A stretch of DNA of 8,785 nt, from the NCBI GenBank assembly GCA_014729565.1, contig WJJR01000015.1:1-8785 (forward strand), given 5' to 3'. This stretch comes from Candidatus Zixiibacteriota bacterium (GTDB lineage: Bacteria; Zixibacteria; MSB-5A5; WJJR01). Made by a program: the position numbers and the translations under genes. The notes below the pieces were generated by a model. The model had not been told where the DNA came from. It was given only the letters and a program-made list of their open reading frames with translations, and made no database searches. Positions 1 to 6,176 of the stretch are shown piece by piece. Position 1 is the stretch's first letter; each line of letters opens with the position of its first letter.

Positions 1-15
1 CGCCCACTGCCTGTC

Positions 16-57
16 ACCCTAGCGTCGGCAGGGCGTATGCAATACGCCGCTACGGGT
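16..57. repeat. Imperfect GC-rich palindromic repeat
   Basis: A perfect 7-bp inverted repeat, GGCGTAT (32-38) and ATACGCC (42-48), has a 3-nt loop. It is flanked by an outer pairing of ACCCTAGC (16-23) with GCTACGGGT (49-57) that has one bulged C and an 8-nt bulge on the 5' side. It lies outside any gene. Its reverse complement begins CGTAG and then runs into a GC-rich stem, a design that resembles the palindrome near 8607-8629. I infer an interspersed palindromic repeat, possibly decayed. There is no T-run, so it is not an intrinsic terminator. Confidence 0.5.
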
Positions 58-107
58 ATCACTCTTCTCGCGGTATGGCCTTGCTGAAAGCTCAGACTAT
101 TTCAATA

Positions 108-121
108 CACCGCAAGCGGTG
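108..121. repeat. Short perfect inverted repeat downstream of the PBP1A gene
   Basis: CACCGC (108-113) and GCGGTG (116-121) are perfect complements separated by AA. The repeat lies 54 nt past the stop codon of the minus-strand penicillin-binding protein gene. It could mark the 3' end of that transcript. Read on the minus strand it is followed by an A/T-mixed stretch rather than a T-run, so I do not call it a terminator. The rest of 1-174 shows no supportable gene. Confidence 0.3.
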
Positions 122-174
122 GGGCACCCACACCCATTCTTCTTACTATAGGGGAAGACTACTACAAGAACAGG

Positions 175-2352
175 TCACAACCGCCGCCGCCGCGACTTCC
201 GGTCTTTGCCGTGAATCGGACATTCGGTCTCGGCGTCTTCTTTGCGCAGGACAACTTCCTCGTGGGTGCCGGGGCAATCATCCGTGGCTTTGAAGAAACT
301 CTCGTTACAGGCGGTGTAGGTGTAGACACCCTGCGGCTGCGCGAAATCAATCGGTGGGAGTGAGTCGCAGGCGATCTTCATGAACTCGGTCCAGATCGGG
401 AGTGCTGTTGCCGCGCCGGTGCCGGTGTGATAGCCGCCGATTGGGGTCTTCAAATCATAACCGACCCACACAACAGTTGTAATCTGCGGCGTGAATCCGG
501 CATACCAGTTGTCCATGTATTCGTTCGACGTTCCGGTTTTGCCCGCAGCCGGACGGGTGAAACCCCGACGTCGCGCCCCCGCACCGGTGCCGCGTCCACG
601 CATCACCGATTCGAGCACATGCAGTACGACAAACGTGTTCTGTGCCGATAACACTTCTTCGCGCACCGGTGTCGTATTGTCTTCAATCACGCCGCCGAAG
701 CGGTCGGTAATTTTCTTGATCAATGTCGGCTGTGTGCGAATACCGCCATTAGGGAAGACGGAGTATGCACCGGCCAAGTCGATGGGAATAACTTCCGAAC
801 TGCCGATCGCCAGCGACGGTACCGGCGTGAGTGGAGTGGTGATCCCCATGCGCTTCGCGTAGAACGCCACCTGGTGCGGATCAAGGTTCAGCAACAGCTT
901 GATTGACACAAGGTTACGCGACTCCTGGAAGCCCTGCCGGATGCTGATCGGCCCCTTGAATTTCTGATCAAAGTTGTTCGGGCTCCACTCGCCGAAGCCG
1001 GGAATGTTCAACACAATCGGCGAATCATAAATCGTATCGCGCGGCAGAAACCCTTCTTCAATCGCGGTGGTCAGCACGAATGGTTTGAACGCCGAGCCCG
1101 GTTGACGCAACGCCTGTGTTGCGCGGTTGAATTCACTCTCACCGAAATCATACCCGCCGACCATCGCCAGCACACCGCCGGTGGCATTGTCAATCGATAT
1201 CAACGCTGCCTGCAGTTTCTTGTGCACACGAACCGTTTCGCCAATTGTGGTGTCGAACACCGGGATTGTGTATTCGGGATCGTCCGGCGCGTGACGCTTT
1301 TCGGCCGCGGCGCGCAGGGAATCGAGATGGTCGCGGATGATCTCTTCGGCCTGGCGTTGCAGCGACGTGTCAATCGTCGTGTAAATGCGCAAGCCTTCGC
1401 TGTAGAGGGTGTCCTCACCGTACGTCTCGCCGATGTACCGGCGGATGTCCTCAGCGAAGTAGTCGCCCACTTTGCGCTCGCTCTGGCCGGAGTTTAACTG
1501 AATCGGCTGCGCCGCCAGTGAATCGTATGTTGCCTTGTCTAAATCACCGACCGCGACCATGCCGCGCAGCACGACATTGCGCCGCTGCCGCGACAAGTCC
1601 TCATTGCTGCGCGGCGAATACCGTGAGGGAGCCGGCAACAAACCGATCAGAACAGCCGATTCCTCGACCTTCAGATCTTCGACGTTCTTCCCGAAATACA
1701 CCTGTGATGCCGCCTGCACACCGTAGGCGCCGGCGCCATAGTAGTTCTGGTTGAGATACATCTCGATGATTTCATCTTTGGCGTACTGCCGCTCGAGACG
1801 CACCGCGGTCATCCACTCTTTGACCTTGCGCGAGATCGTTCGCTCCCGCGTAAGGAACAACTGACGCGCCAACTGCTGCGTGATGGTCGATCCGCCCTGA
1901 GCGCGCTGCCCGCGCAACGGCTGGATGATGACCCCGCGCACAATCGCGGTCCACTCGACGCCCCAGTGACCGTAAAAGCCACGATCCTCGGAGGCCATCA
2001 GCGCCTGGATCATGTTCCCGGGGATCTTCTCAAACGGTGTCCAGACGCGTCGCTCCGTGTAATACTCATAGAACTGTTCACCGTTGCGGTCGTAGAGACG
2101 CGTCAGCAGGCGCGGCTTAATGTTGTAGACGCGTTCAATCGATGGCAGGTCCTTGCTGTAAACAATCAGCGTCGACACGATCCATGCCATGATCATCGCG
2201 GCGAACACCGTACCGCCAATCAGAAGAATAGAGCGGCGCGATTGCGGCAGCTTCAGACGGAACCGCGGCCGTTTCTTATAGCTCCACGACTTCTTCTGAG
2301 AAACGGTCTCCGTGACGCCGGTGAGATCGATGTCGTCTTTGCGTTCTGCCAT
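175..2352 (-). CDS. mrcA: Penicillin-binding protein 1A, bifunctional transglycosylase/transpeptidase
   Basis: This is a class A PBP that polymerises lipid II into glycan strands and cross-links the stem peptides; it is anchored in the inner membrane and works in the periplasm. The 725-residue product has a basic cytoplasmic N-terminus and one membrane segment at about residues 42-66. A GT51 transglycosylase domain follows: SEDRGFYGHWG with the catalytic Glu near 122, QGGSTITQQLARQ near 152-164, and EMYLNQNYYGAGAYG near 197-211. The transpeptidase domain has all three motifs: SAFK (Ser near 420), SRN near 478 and KTGTS near 605. The tail holds three spaced cysteines of the C/CP/CxxH pattern common at the end of this family. 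Length and motif order are normal, so it should be active. The start is ATG at 2350-2352; a GTG directly upstream, itself preceded by TAA, is the only other option. No clear Shine-Dalgarno sequence is visible. It is transcribed divergently from tyrS. The family is certain; the exact symbol (mrcA, ponA or pbp1A) is a convention. Confidence 0.96.
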   Translation of the reverse strand: MAERKDDIDLTGVTETVSQKKSWSYKKRPRFRLKLPQSRRSILLIGGTVFAAMIMAWIVSTLIVYSKDLPSIERVYNIKPRLLTRLYDRNGEQFYEYYTERRVWTPFEKIPGNMIQALMASEDRGFYGHWGVEWTAIVRGVIIQPLRGQRAQGGSTITQQLARQLFLTRERTISRKVKEWMTAVRLERQYAKDEIIEMYLNQNYYGAGAYGVQAASQVYFGKNVEDLKVEESAVLIGLLPAPSRYSPRSNEDLSRQRRNVVLRGMVAVGDLDKATYDSLAAQPIQLNSGQSERKVGDYFAEDIRRYIGETYGEDTLYSEGLRIYTTIDTSLQRQAEEIIRDHLDSLRAAAEKRHAPDDPEYTIPVFDTTIGETVRVHKKLQAALISIDNATGGVLAMVGGYDFGESEFNRATQALRQPGSAFKPFVLTTAIEEGFLPRDTIYDSPIVLNIPGFGEWSPNNFDQKFKGPISIRQGFQESRNLVSIKLLLNLDPHQVAFYAKRMGITTPLTPVPSLAIGSSEVIPIDLAGAYSVFPNGGIRTQPTLIKKITDRFGGVIEDNTTPVREEVLSAQNTFVVLHVLESVMRGRGTGAGARRRGFTRPAAGKTGTSNEYMDNWYAGFTPQITTVVWVGYDLKTPIGGYHTGTGAATALPIWTEFMKIACDSLPPIDFAQPQGVYTYTACNESFFKATDDCPGTHEEVVLRKEDAETECPIHGKDRKSRRRRL

Positions 2353-2401
2353 CACTTAGTTGTACACTCTGTGGGTCCAAGGTTCGTTCTCGCCTCCGGA
2401 A

Positions 2402-2459
2402 CGTTCACCCAAGGCCCCGCATCGTCAAGTAAAAAGCCCTTGCTCGTCCGGGGTGAACG
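2402..2459. promoter_or_regulatory. Inverted repeat in the PBP1A/tyrS divergent intergenic region
   Basis: CGTTCACCC (2402-2410) and GGGTGAACG (2451-2459) form a perfect 9-bp inverted repeat with a 40-nt spacer. The two genes are divergent and 156 bp apart, so both promoters must lie here. The right arm falls inside the spacer of the candidate tyrS promoter. This could be a pair of operator half-sites or a large hairpin. No family consensus was recognised. On the minus strand a TTGACG (2428-2423) resembles a -35 element, but no good -10 follows at the right distance. Confidence 0.35.
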
Positions 2460-2469
2460 CGTCTATCAT
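2440..2469 (+). promoter_or_regulatory. Candidate sigma70-type promoter for tyrS-prfB-pta
   Basis: TTGCTC (2440-2445), an 18-nt spacer and TATCAT (2464-2469) form a plausible promoter. The -10 matches 5 of 6 consensus bases; the -35 is weak, with only the TTG conserved. Transcription would start near 2476, giving a leader of about 33 nt before the tyrS ATG. This is inferred from motif and position only. Confidence 0.35.
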
Positions 2470-2497
2470 GCGCGAACCCTTTCGCGCCGTGAGGGTT
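2470..2497 (+). promoter_or_regulatory. Competing hairpins just upstream of the tyrS ribosome binding site
   Basis: GCGCGAA (2470-2476) and TTCGCGC (2481-2487) form a perfect 7-bp stem with a CCCT tetraloop. An alternative stem, AACCCT (2475-2480) with AGGGTT (2492-2497), uses overlapping bases and ends one base before the ribosome binding site GGAGAG (2498-2503). The two cannot form together. The first may act in DNA as an operator or in RNA; whether it is transcribed depends on the unverified start site. Confidence 0.35.
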
Positions 2498-2508
2498 GGA
2501 GAGTACGC

Positions 2509-3729
2509 ATGAAGCCGCTCGACGAACAGCTCAAGATCATCCGTTCCGGCACGGTGGAGATTCTCCCTGAGGGGGATCTCGAACAGAAGCTGGAACGGTG
2601 CGTCACGGAGAATCGCCCCCTCCGCGTGAAACAGGGTTTCGACCCGACCGCCCCCGATATCCATCTCGGGCACACGGTCGGATTGCGTAAGCTAAAGCAA
2701 TTTCAAGACTTAGGCCACCAGATTGTGCTGATCGTCGGGGATTATACCGGCATGGTTGGGGACCCGTCGGGGCGCTCAGCCACCCGGCCGCAGCTCACCA
2801 ACGACGAGGTCATGCGCAACGCCGAGACGTACCAGACACAGTTCTTCAAAGTGCTCGACCGATCGCAAACTGAAGTCCGGTACAATGGCGAGTGGTTTGC
2901 CAGGATGAGTTTCGCCGAGTTGATTGCCCTCGCGTCAAAGGTGACCGTTGCGCGGATTCTGGAGCGCGATGATTTCGAAAAGCGGTACCGGGCCAATGAA
3001 CCGATCTCCGTCCATGAGATGTTCTATCCGTTGATGCAGGCATACGATTCGGTGGCAATTGAGGCCGACCTCGAAATCGGCGGTACCGACCAGAAATTCA
3101 ACTTGTTGACCGGACGGCAAATTCAGGAATGCTACGGAGTTAAGCCGCAATCGATTCTCACACTGCCGATCCTGCCGGGGACCGACGGCGTCATGCGGAT
3201 GAGCAAATCGACTGGCAACTACATCGGTATCGATGAACCTCCCGACGAGATGTTCGGCAAGACAATGTCGATTCCCGACGATCTGATTCTGCCGTACTTT
3301 GAACTGGTGGCCGATGTTTCGGTCGAACGGCTGGACGACATCCGAGCGGCGTTCAAAGACTCCAAGACAAACCCCCGCGACCTCAAGCTGGAGCTGGGTG
3401 AGACGATCGTGGGGATGTATCATGGCGCAGACGCCGGCAAAACCGCCCGTGAGGGGTTCATCCGTCAGTTTTCGAAGAGGCAGACGCCGGATGACATGGA
3501 AACAACGTTGATTAAGACGTCTGACGATGAGATCCGGCTGGTCGAAGTCATTGTCGAGGCCTGCTGTGCCGGCAGTCTCAGCGAAGCCAAACGCAAAATC
3601 CAGCAGGGTGGCGTCCGCGTCAACGATGTCAAACAAGAGGATCCACAGTCACTCATCACAACCGACCAACCGTTCATTTTGAAAGTCGGTAAGCGTCACT
3701 ACCGGCGCATTGAATTCGCGAAGTCTTAG
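2509..3729 (+). CDS. tyrS: Tyrosyl-tRNA synthetase
   Basis: This class I aminoacyl-tRNA synthetase charges tRNA-Tyr with tyrosine using ATP in the cytoplasm. The 406-residue product has the HLGH signature (52-55) preceded by GFDPTAPDI, a GDYTGMVGDPSG loop (77-88), the GGTDQKFN segment (191-198), the second class I signature as RMSKS (230-234), and a C-terminal S4-like RNA-binding domain (about 346-395). HLGH with MSKS fits the TyrZ-like branch rather than the E. coli-type enzyme, whose loop reads KFGKT. The frame is open for another 543 nt upstream, but that part overlaps the divergent PBP gene and has no homology. ATG 2509 has GGAGAG 5 nt upstream and starts where the family starts. It is the first gene of a probable operon: prfB begins 13 nt after its TAG stop. 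Confidence 0.97.
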   Translation: MKPLDEQLKIIRSGTVEILPEGDLEQKLERCVTENRPLRVKQGFDPTAPDIHLGHTVGLRKLKQFQDLGHQIVLIVGDYTGMVGDPSGRSATRPQLTNDEVMRNAETYQTQFFKVLDRSQTEVRYNGEWFARMSFAELIALASKVTVARILERDDFEKRYRANEPISVHEMFYPLMQAYDSVAIEADLEIGGTDQKFNLLTGRQIQECYGVKPQSILTLPILPGTDGVMRMSKSTGNYIGIDEPPDEMFGKTMSIPDDLILPYFELVADVSVERLDDIRAAFKDSKTNPRDLKLELGETIVGMYHGADAGKTAREGFIRQFSKRQTPDDMETTLIKTSDDEIRLVEVIVEACCAGSLSEAKRKIQQGGVRVNDVKQEDPQSLITTDQPFILKVGKRHYRRIEFAKS

Positions 3730-3742
3730 AGAAGGGATCGAT

Positions 3743-4862
3743 ATGGAAACGCTGGATACCATTGAAGGCAAACTGGAGCGGTTACGGAGGTATCTTTGAC
3801 ATCGACGGCTTGGCGCAGCGAGTGGCCAAGCTCGAAAAGCAGACGTCCGCCGATGGTTTCTGGAACGATCCCGACACCGCCCGCAAGACCTTAAAGGAAA
3901 TCGCTTCCGCCAAGAGTTGGGTGGATGGTTTCGCCGCACTCGAAGCCCGTCTCAGTGACACCACAACACTCTGTCAGTTGGCCAACGAGGAATCCGACGA
4001 CGCCGCGATGAAAGAAGCGACAGCGGAAGCCGCGAAGCTGGCCCAGGATGTGGATTCGTTTGAGTTCCGGTCGCTGCTGTCGGGCGAAGACGATCCCAAC
4101 AACGCCATTCTCACCATACACGCCGGCGCCGGAGGTACCGAATCGTGCGACTGGGCTGAAATGCTCCTGCGCATGTACACGCGCTGGATCGAACGCCACG
4201 GGTGGACATCGGATACGCTCGACTACACCGCCGGCGATGCGGCCGGAATCAAGTCCGCGACACTCGAAGTGAAGGGTGTATATGTCTACGGGTACCTGAA
4301 AGCGGAACAGGGGGTACACCGTCTCGTGCGCATTTCACCGTTCGATGCCAACAAACGGCGGCACACGTCGTTCGCATCGGTGTCGGTCCTCCCGGAGGTC
4401 GAATCTGACGTTGAGATTGACATCCGCGATGAAGACCTCCGTGTCGATACGTATCGCGCGTCGGGAGCCGGCGGGCAGCATGTGAACAAAACATCCTCGG
4501 CGGTGCGCCTCACCCATGAGCCGACCGGCATCGTCGTGCAATGCCAGACCGAACGGTCACAGCATAAGAATCGCGACTCTGCCATGAAGGTCCTGCGCGC
4601 GCGTCTCTACCAACTCAAGCGGGAAGAGGAAGAGGCGAAACTGGCGGAGTATTCCAAGGACAAAAAGAAGATCGAGTGGGGATCGCAGATTCGTTCGTAT
4701 GTGTTCCAACCGTATCAAATGGTTAAGGATCACCGGACCAGTGTGGAAACGTCGAATGTGCAGGCGGTCATGGACGGTGACATCGACCAGTTTATTGAGG
4801 GGTATTTGAGCCACGGCACCGCCGACCACGTTGTGACAACCAAGGCGAACGGATCGGATTAA
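3743..4862 (+). CDS. prfB: Peptide chain release factor 2, expressed by programmed +1 frameshift
   Basis: RF2 recognises UGA and UAA in the ribosomal A site and triggers peptide release. The true start is ATG 3743 (GAAGGG 6 nt upstream). An 18-codon first frame stops at TGA 3797-3799; a +1 shift at CTT continues from GAC 3798 to the TAA at 4860-4862, giving 372 residues (E. coli RF2 has 365). After the shift the protein reads like RF2: the stop-codon-reading SPF tripeptide at 198-200, the GGQ peptidyl-hydrolysis motif at 243-245 in SGAGGQHVNKT, and a basic helical region with QHKNRDSAM. A single-frame call starting at TTG 3762 would give a false N-terminus. It sits 13 nt after tyrS and 23 nt before pta, probably cotranscribed. 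Expression is autoregulated: low RF2 favours the shift, a well-established mechanism for prfB. Confidence 0.97.
3785..3800 (+). promoter_or_regulatory. prfB programmed +1 ribosomal frameshift site
   Basis: The elements are an internal Shine-Dalgarno-like CGGAGG (3785-3790), a TAT spacer, the slippery CTT codon (3794-3796), the in-frame TGA (3797-3799) and a following C. This matches the known bacterial prfB signal in order and spacing. The E. coli stimulator is AGGGGG; here it is CGGAGG. P-site tRNA-Leu slips from CUU to UUU when UGA decoding by RF2 is slow. Confidence 0.97.
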
Positions 4863-4885
4863 ATGACCGCAGGTGAGTCGTTACG

Positions 4886-5908
4886 ATGGGAGAACCAGAG
4901 ACTATGAATCCATTAATGCGAATTCGGGAACGCGCGCGCCGCGCGCGGGCACATATCGTGTTGGCCGAAGGGACCGAACCGCGTGTGCTGCAAGCCGCAC
5001 GCAGTATTCTCTCCGAGGAGATGGCGCACATCACGCTGCTGGGCGATCAGAAACAGGTCGAGACGGCTGCCAAAGACGTTAACCTGCCGCTGAATCGGGT
5101 GACGATTATCGATCCTCTATCCTCTCCCGATTTCACCATGTTTGTCGACGCCTTACGTCACCATGATCCGCAACGGTTCCCCGATGAGGAAACCGCCCGA
5201 CGACAGATGTCGCAGGTGCTCTGGTTTGGCGCCATGATGGTGCGCCAGGGGAAAGCCGACGGGATGGTCGCCGGGTCGGTGCACACGACCGCCGACGTGT
5301 TGCGCAGTGCGATTCGCGTCGTCGGGCTCGCGCCGGGGATGACGTCGGTGTCGAGTTATTTCTTCATGGTCGTCCCCAAGTATCGCGACACGTTAGACAA
5401 GGTGTTTATCTATACCGACGCCGGTGTCATTCCCAATCCCACTGCTGAGCAGTTGGCCGATATCGCGATCGCTTCGGCGGGTGCCTACGAATTGCTGACG
5501 GGTGACACTCCGAAAGTGGCACTGTTGTCGTTTTCCACCAAGGGCTCGGCGAAGCATGAAATGCTCGACAAGATCCCCGAGGCCCTGACTCTGATTCGTC
5601 GACGCGAGCCTAACCTGATTTGCGACGGTGAACTGCAGGCTGATGCGGCGATCGTGCCCGAAGTGGCCTCATCGAAGGATCCCGGCGGTGTGGTTGCCGG
5701 CGATGCCAACGTGCTCGTCTTCCCCGATCTCAATTCCGGCAACATTGCCTACAAACTGACCGAACGTCTCGCCAACGCCAAAGCCATTGGCCCGCTCCTC
5801 TCGGGCCTCGACAAACCGGTCAACGATCTTTCCCGAGGGTGCCGTCCCGATGATATTGTCAATGCGGTAGCAGTGGCGGCGGTGACATCACGCCCCAGTT
5901 TGAAGTAG
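4886..5908 (+). CDS. pta: Phosphate acetyltransferase
   Basis: The enzyme interconverts acetyl-CoA plus phosphate with acetyl phosphate plus CoA, normally working with acetate kinase. No ackA is present in this window. The 340-residue product is the short, single-domain Pta form without the N-terminal DRTGG region of the long type. Conserved blocks are GSVHTTADVLR (130-140), LSFSTKGSA (214-222), DGELQADAA (248-256), GDANVLVFPDLNSGN (272-286) and PVNDLSRGC (311-319). ATG 4886 is preceded by AGGTGA (4871-4876), which matches the extended Shine-Dalgarno sequence. A second in-frame ATG at 4904, with GGGAG upstream, fits the family N-terminus equally well and removes only six residues. Spacing of 23 nt from prfB suggests the same transcript. 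Phosphate butyryltransferases are related, but the DGELQ/PVNDLSRGC pattern favours Pta. Confidence 0.94.
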   Translation: MGEPETMNPLMRIRERARRARAHIVLAEGTEPRVLQAARSILSEEMAHITLLGDQKQVETAAKDVNLPLNRVTIIDPLSSPDFTMFVDALRHHDPQRFPDEETARRQMSQVLWFGAMMVRQGKADGMVAGSVHTTADVLRSAIRVVGLAPGMTSVSSYFFMVVPKYRDTLDKVFIYTDAGVIPNPTAEQLADIAIASAGAYELLTGDTPKVALLSFSTKGSAKHEMLDKIPEALTLIRRREPNLICDGELQADAAIVPEVASSKDPGGVVAGDANVLVFPDLNSGNIAYKLTERLANAKAIGPLLSGLDKPVNDLSRGCRPDDIVNAVAVAAVTSRPSLK

Positions 5909-5933
5909 AAGATAAAACATTGGCATACAATAG

Positions 5934-5963
5934 GTAACGTTGACCGGACGTTAGCATTGGACA
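5934..5963 (+). promoter_or_regulatory. Possible upstream partial Pho-type half-sites
   Basis: GTAACGTT (5934-5941) and CGGACGTT (5945-5952) share ACGTT at an 11-bp interval. The decamer AATAGGTAAC (5929-5938) recurs exactly at 6021-6030, inside the downstream 11-bp repeat array. This suggests a weaker copy of the same operator. The adjacent GACAG-A-CTGTC (5960-5970) is an interrupted palindrome of unknown role. It is inferred only from repetition. Confidence 0.3.
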
Positions 5964-5992
5964 GACTGTCGTCCCATTATGCGGCCCTTCGA

Positions 5993-6031
5993 TTAACATA
6001 TAATTGACGTTTACTTAACGAATAGGTAACA
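5993..6031 (+). promoter_or_regulatory. Pho-box-like array of four direct repeats, 11-bp period
   Basis: Hexamers TTAACA (5993), TTGACG (6004), TTAACG (6015) and GTAACA (6026) are separated by exactly 5 bp each. This matches the architecture bound by PhoB/PhoP-type response regulators: TT(A/T/C)ACA with 5-bp spacers in Bacillus, and 11-bp direct repeats in the E. coli Pho box. It lies 146 bp upstream of a porin of the phosphate-selective type and upstream of phoU, so control by phosphate starvation is the natural inference. The regulator gene is not in the window. Confidence 0.65.
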
Positions 6032-6032
6032 T
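6004..6032 (+). promoter_or_regulatory. Candidate promoter of the porin gene, overlapping the Pho-like array
   Basis: TTGACG (6004-6009), a 17-nt spacer and TAACAT (6027-6032) make a reasonable sigma70 promoter (5/6 and 4/6 matches). It is embedded in the repeat array. A perfect TATAAT also occurs at 5999-6004, but it has no recognisable -35 and may be an AT-rich coincidence. An activator box would usually lie upstream of the -10 region, so the exact start site is uncertain. Confidence 0.35.
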
Positions 6033-6044
6033 CCGCTGGCGATG

Positions 6045-6068
6045 GCCGCCGTCATCTCGGCGGCTTTT
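6045..6068 (+). terminator. Hairpin with T-run between pta and the porin gene
   Basis: GCCGCCG (6045-6051) and CGGCGGC (6058-6064) form a perfect 7-bp GC stem with the loop TCATCT, followed by TTTT. This looks like a compact intrinsic terminator for the tyrS-prfB-pta transcript, about 135 nt past the pta stop. It lies downstream of the candidate porin promoter, so in a porin transcript it would form within the first bases. It might then protect the 5' end or attenuate. Confidence 0.5.
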
Positions 6069-6138
6069 GAGCTTTTGATGGGGCCGCTGGCAGCGGGATC
6101 ACCAGCTTGTGATTACGCTGCTGTGGTGTCGTCGTATA

Positions 6139-6148
6139 GGTGTACACC
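6139..6148. promoter_or_regulatory. Perfect 10-bp palindrome in the porin leader
   Basis: GGTGTACACC is a perfect palindrome 14 bp upstream of the porin ribosome binding site. It may be a regulator site or chance; no known consensus was recognised. Confidence 0.2.
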
Positions 6149-6176
6149 CCAAAATGCGCGTTGGAGGACATCGCAC

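Noticed and set aside
75..293. 72-codon plus-strand frame at the left edge
   Set aside because: It overlaps the PBP1A 3' end antisense, has no ribosome binding site and has an arginine-rich shadow composition.
660..712. Pseudogene or disruption within the PBP1A tail
   Set aside because: The frame is intact to the end and the spaced cysteines match the normal C-terminal pattern of the family.
1966..2508. Long in-frame extension upstream of tyrS
   Set aside because: It runs antisense through the PBP1A N-terminal coding region and has no tyrosyl-tRNA synthetase homology. ATG 2509 has a good ribosome binding site and the family-typical N-terminus.
2935..3636. 233-codon minus-strand frame opposite tyrS
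   Set aside because: It is a shadow of the tyrS coding strand, with no recognisable domain.
3762..3797. TTG start at 3762 for prfB
   Set aside because: The frame is open only because the frameshift is ignored. The preceding 18 codons from ATG 3743 plus the slippery CTT-TGA-C site explain the gene fully.
6042..6176. N-terminal extension of the porin from ATG 6042
   Set aside because: There is no ribosome binding site and it would bury a classic signal peptide. ATG 6177 has GGAGGA at 8 nt.
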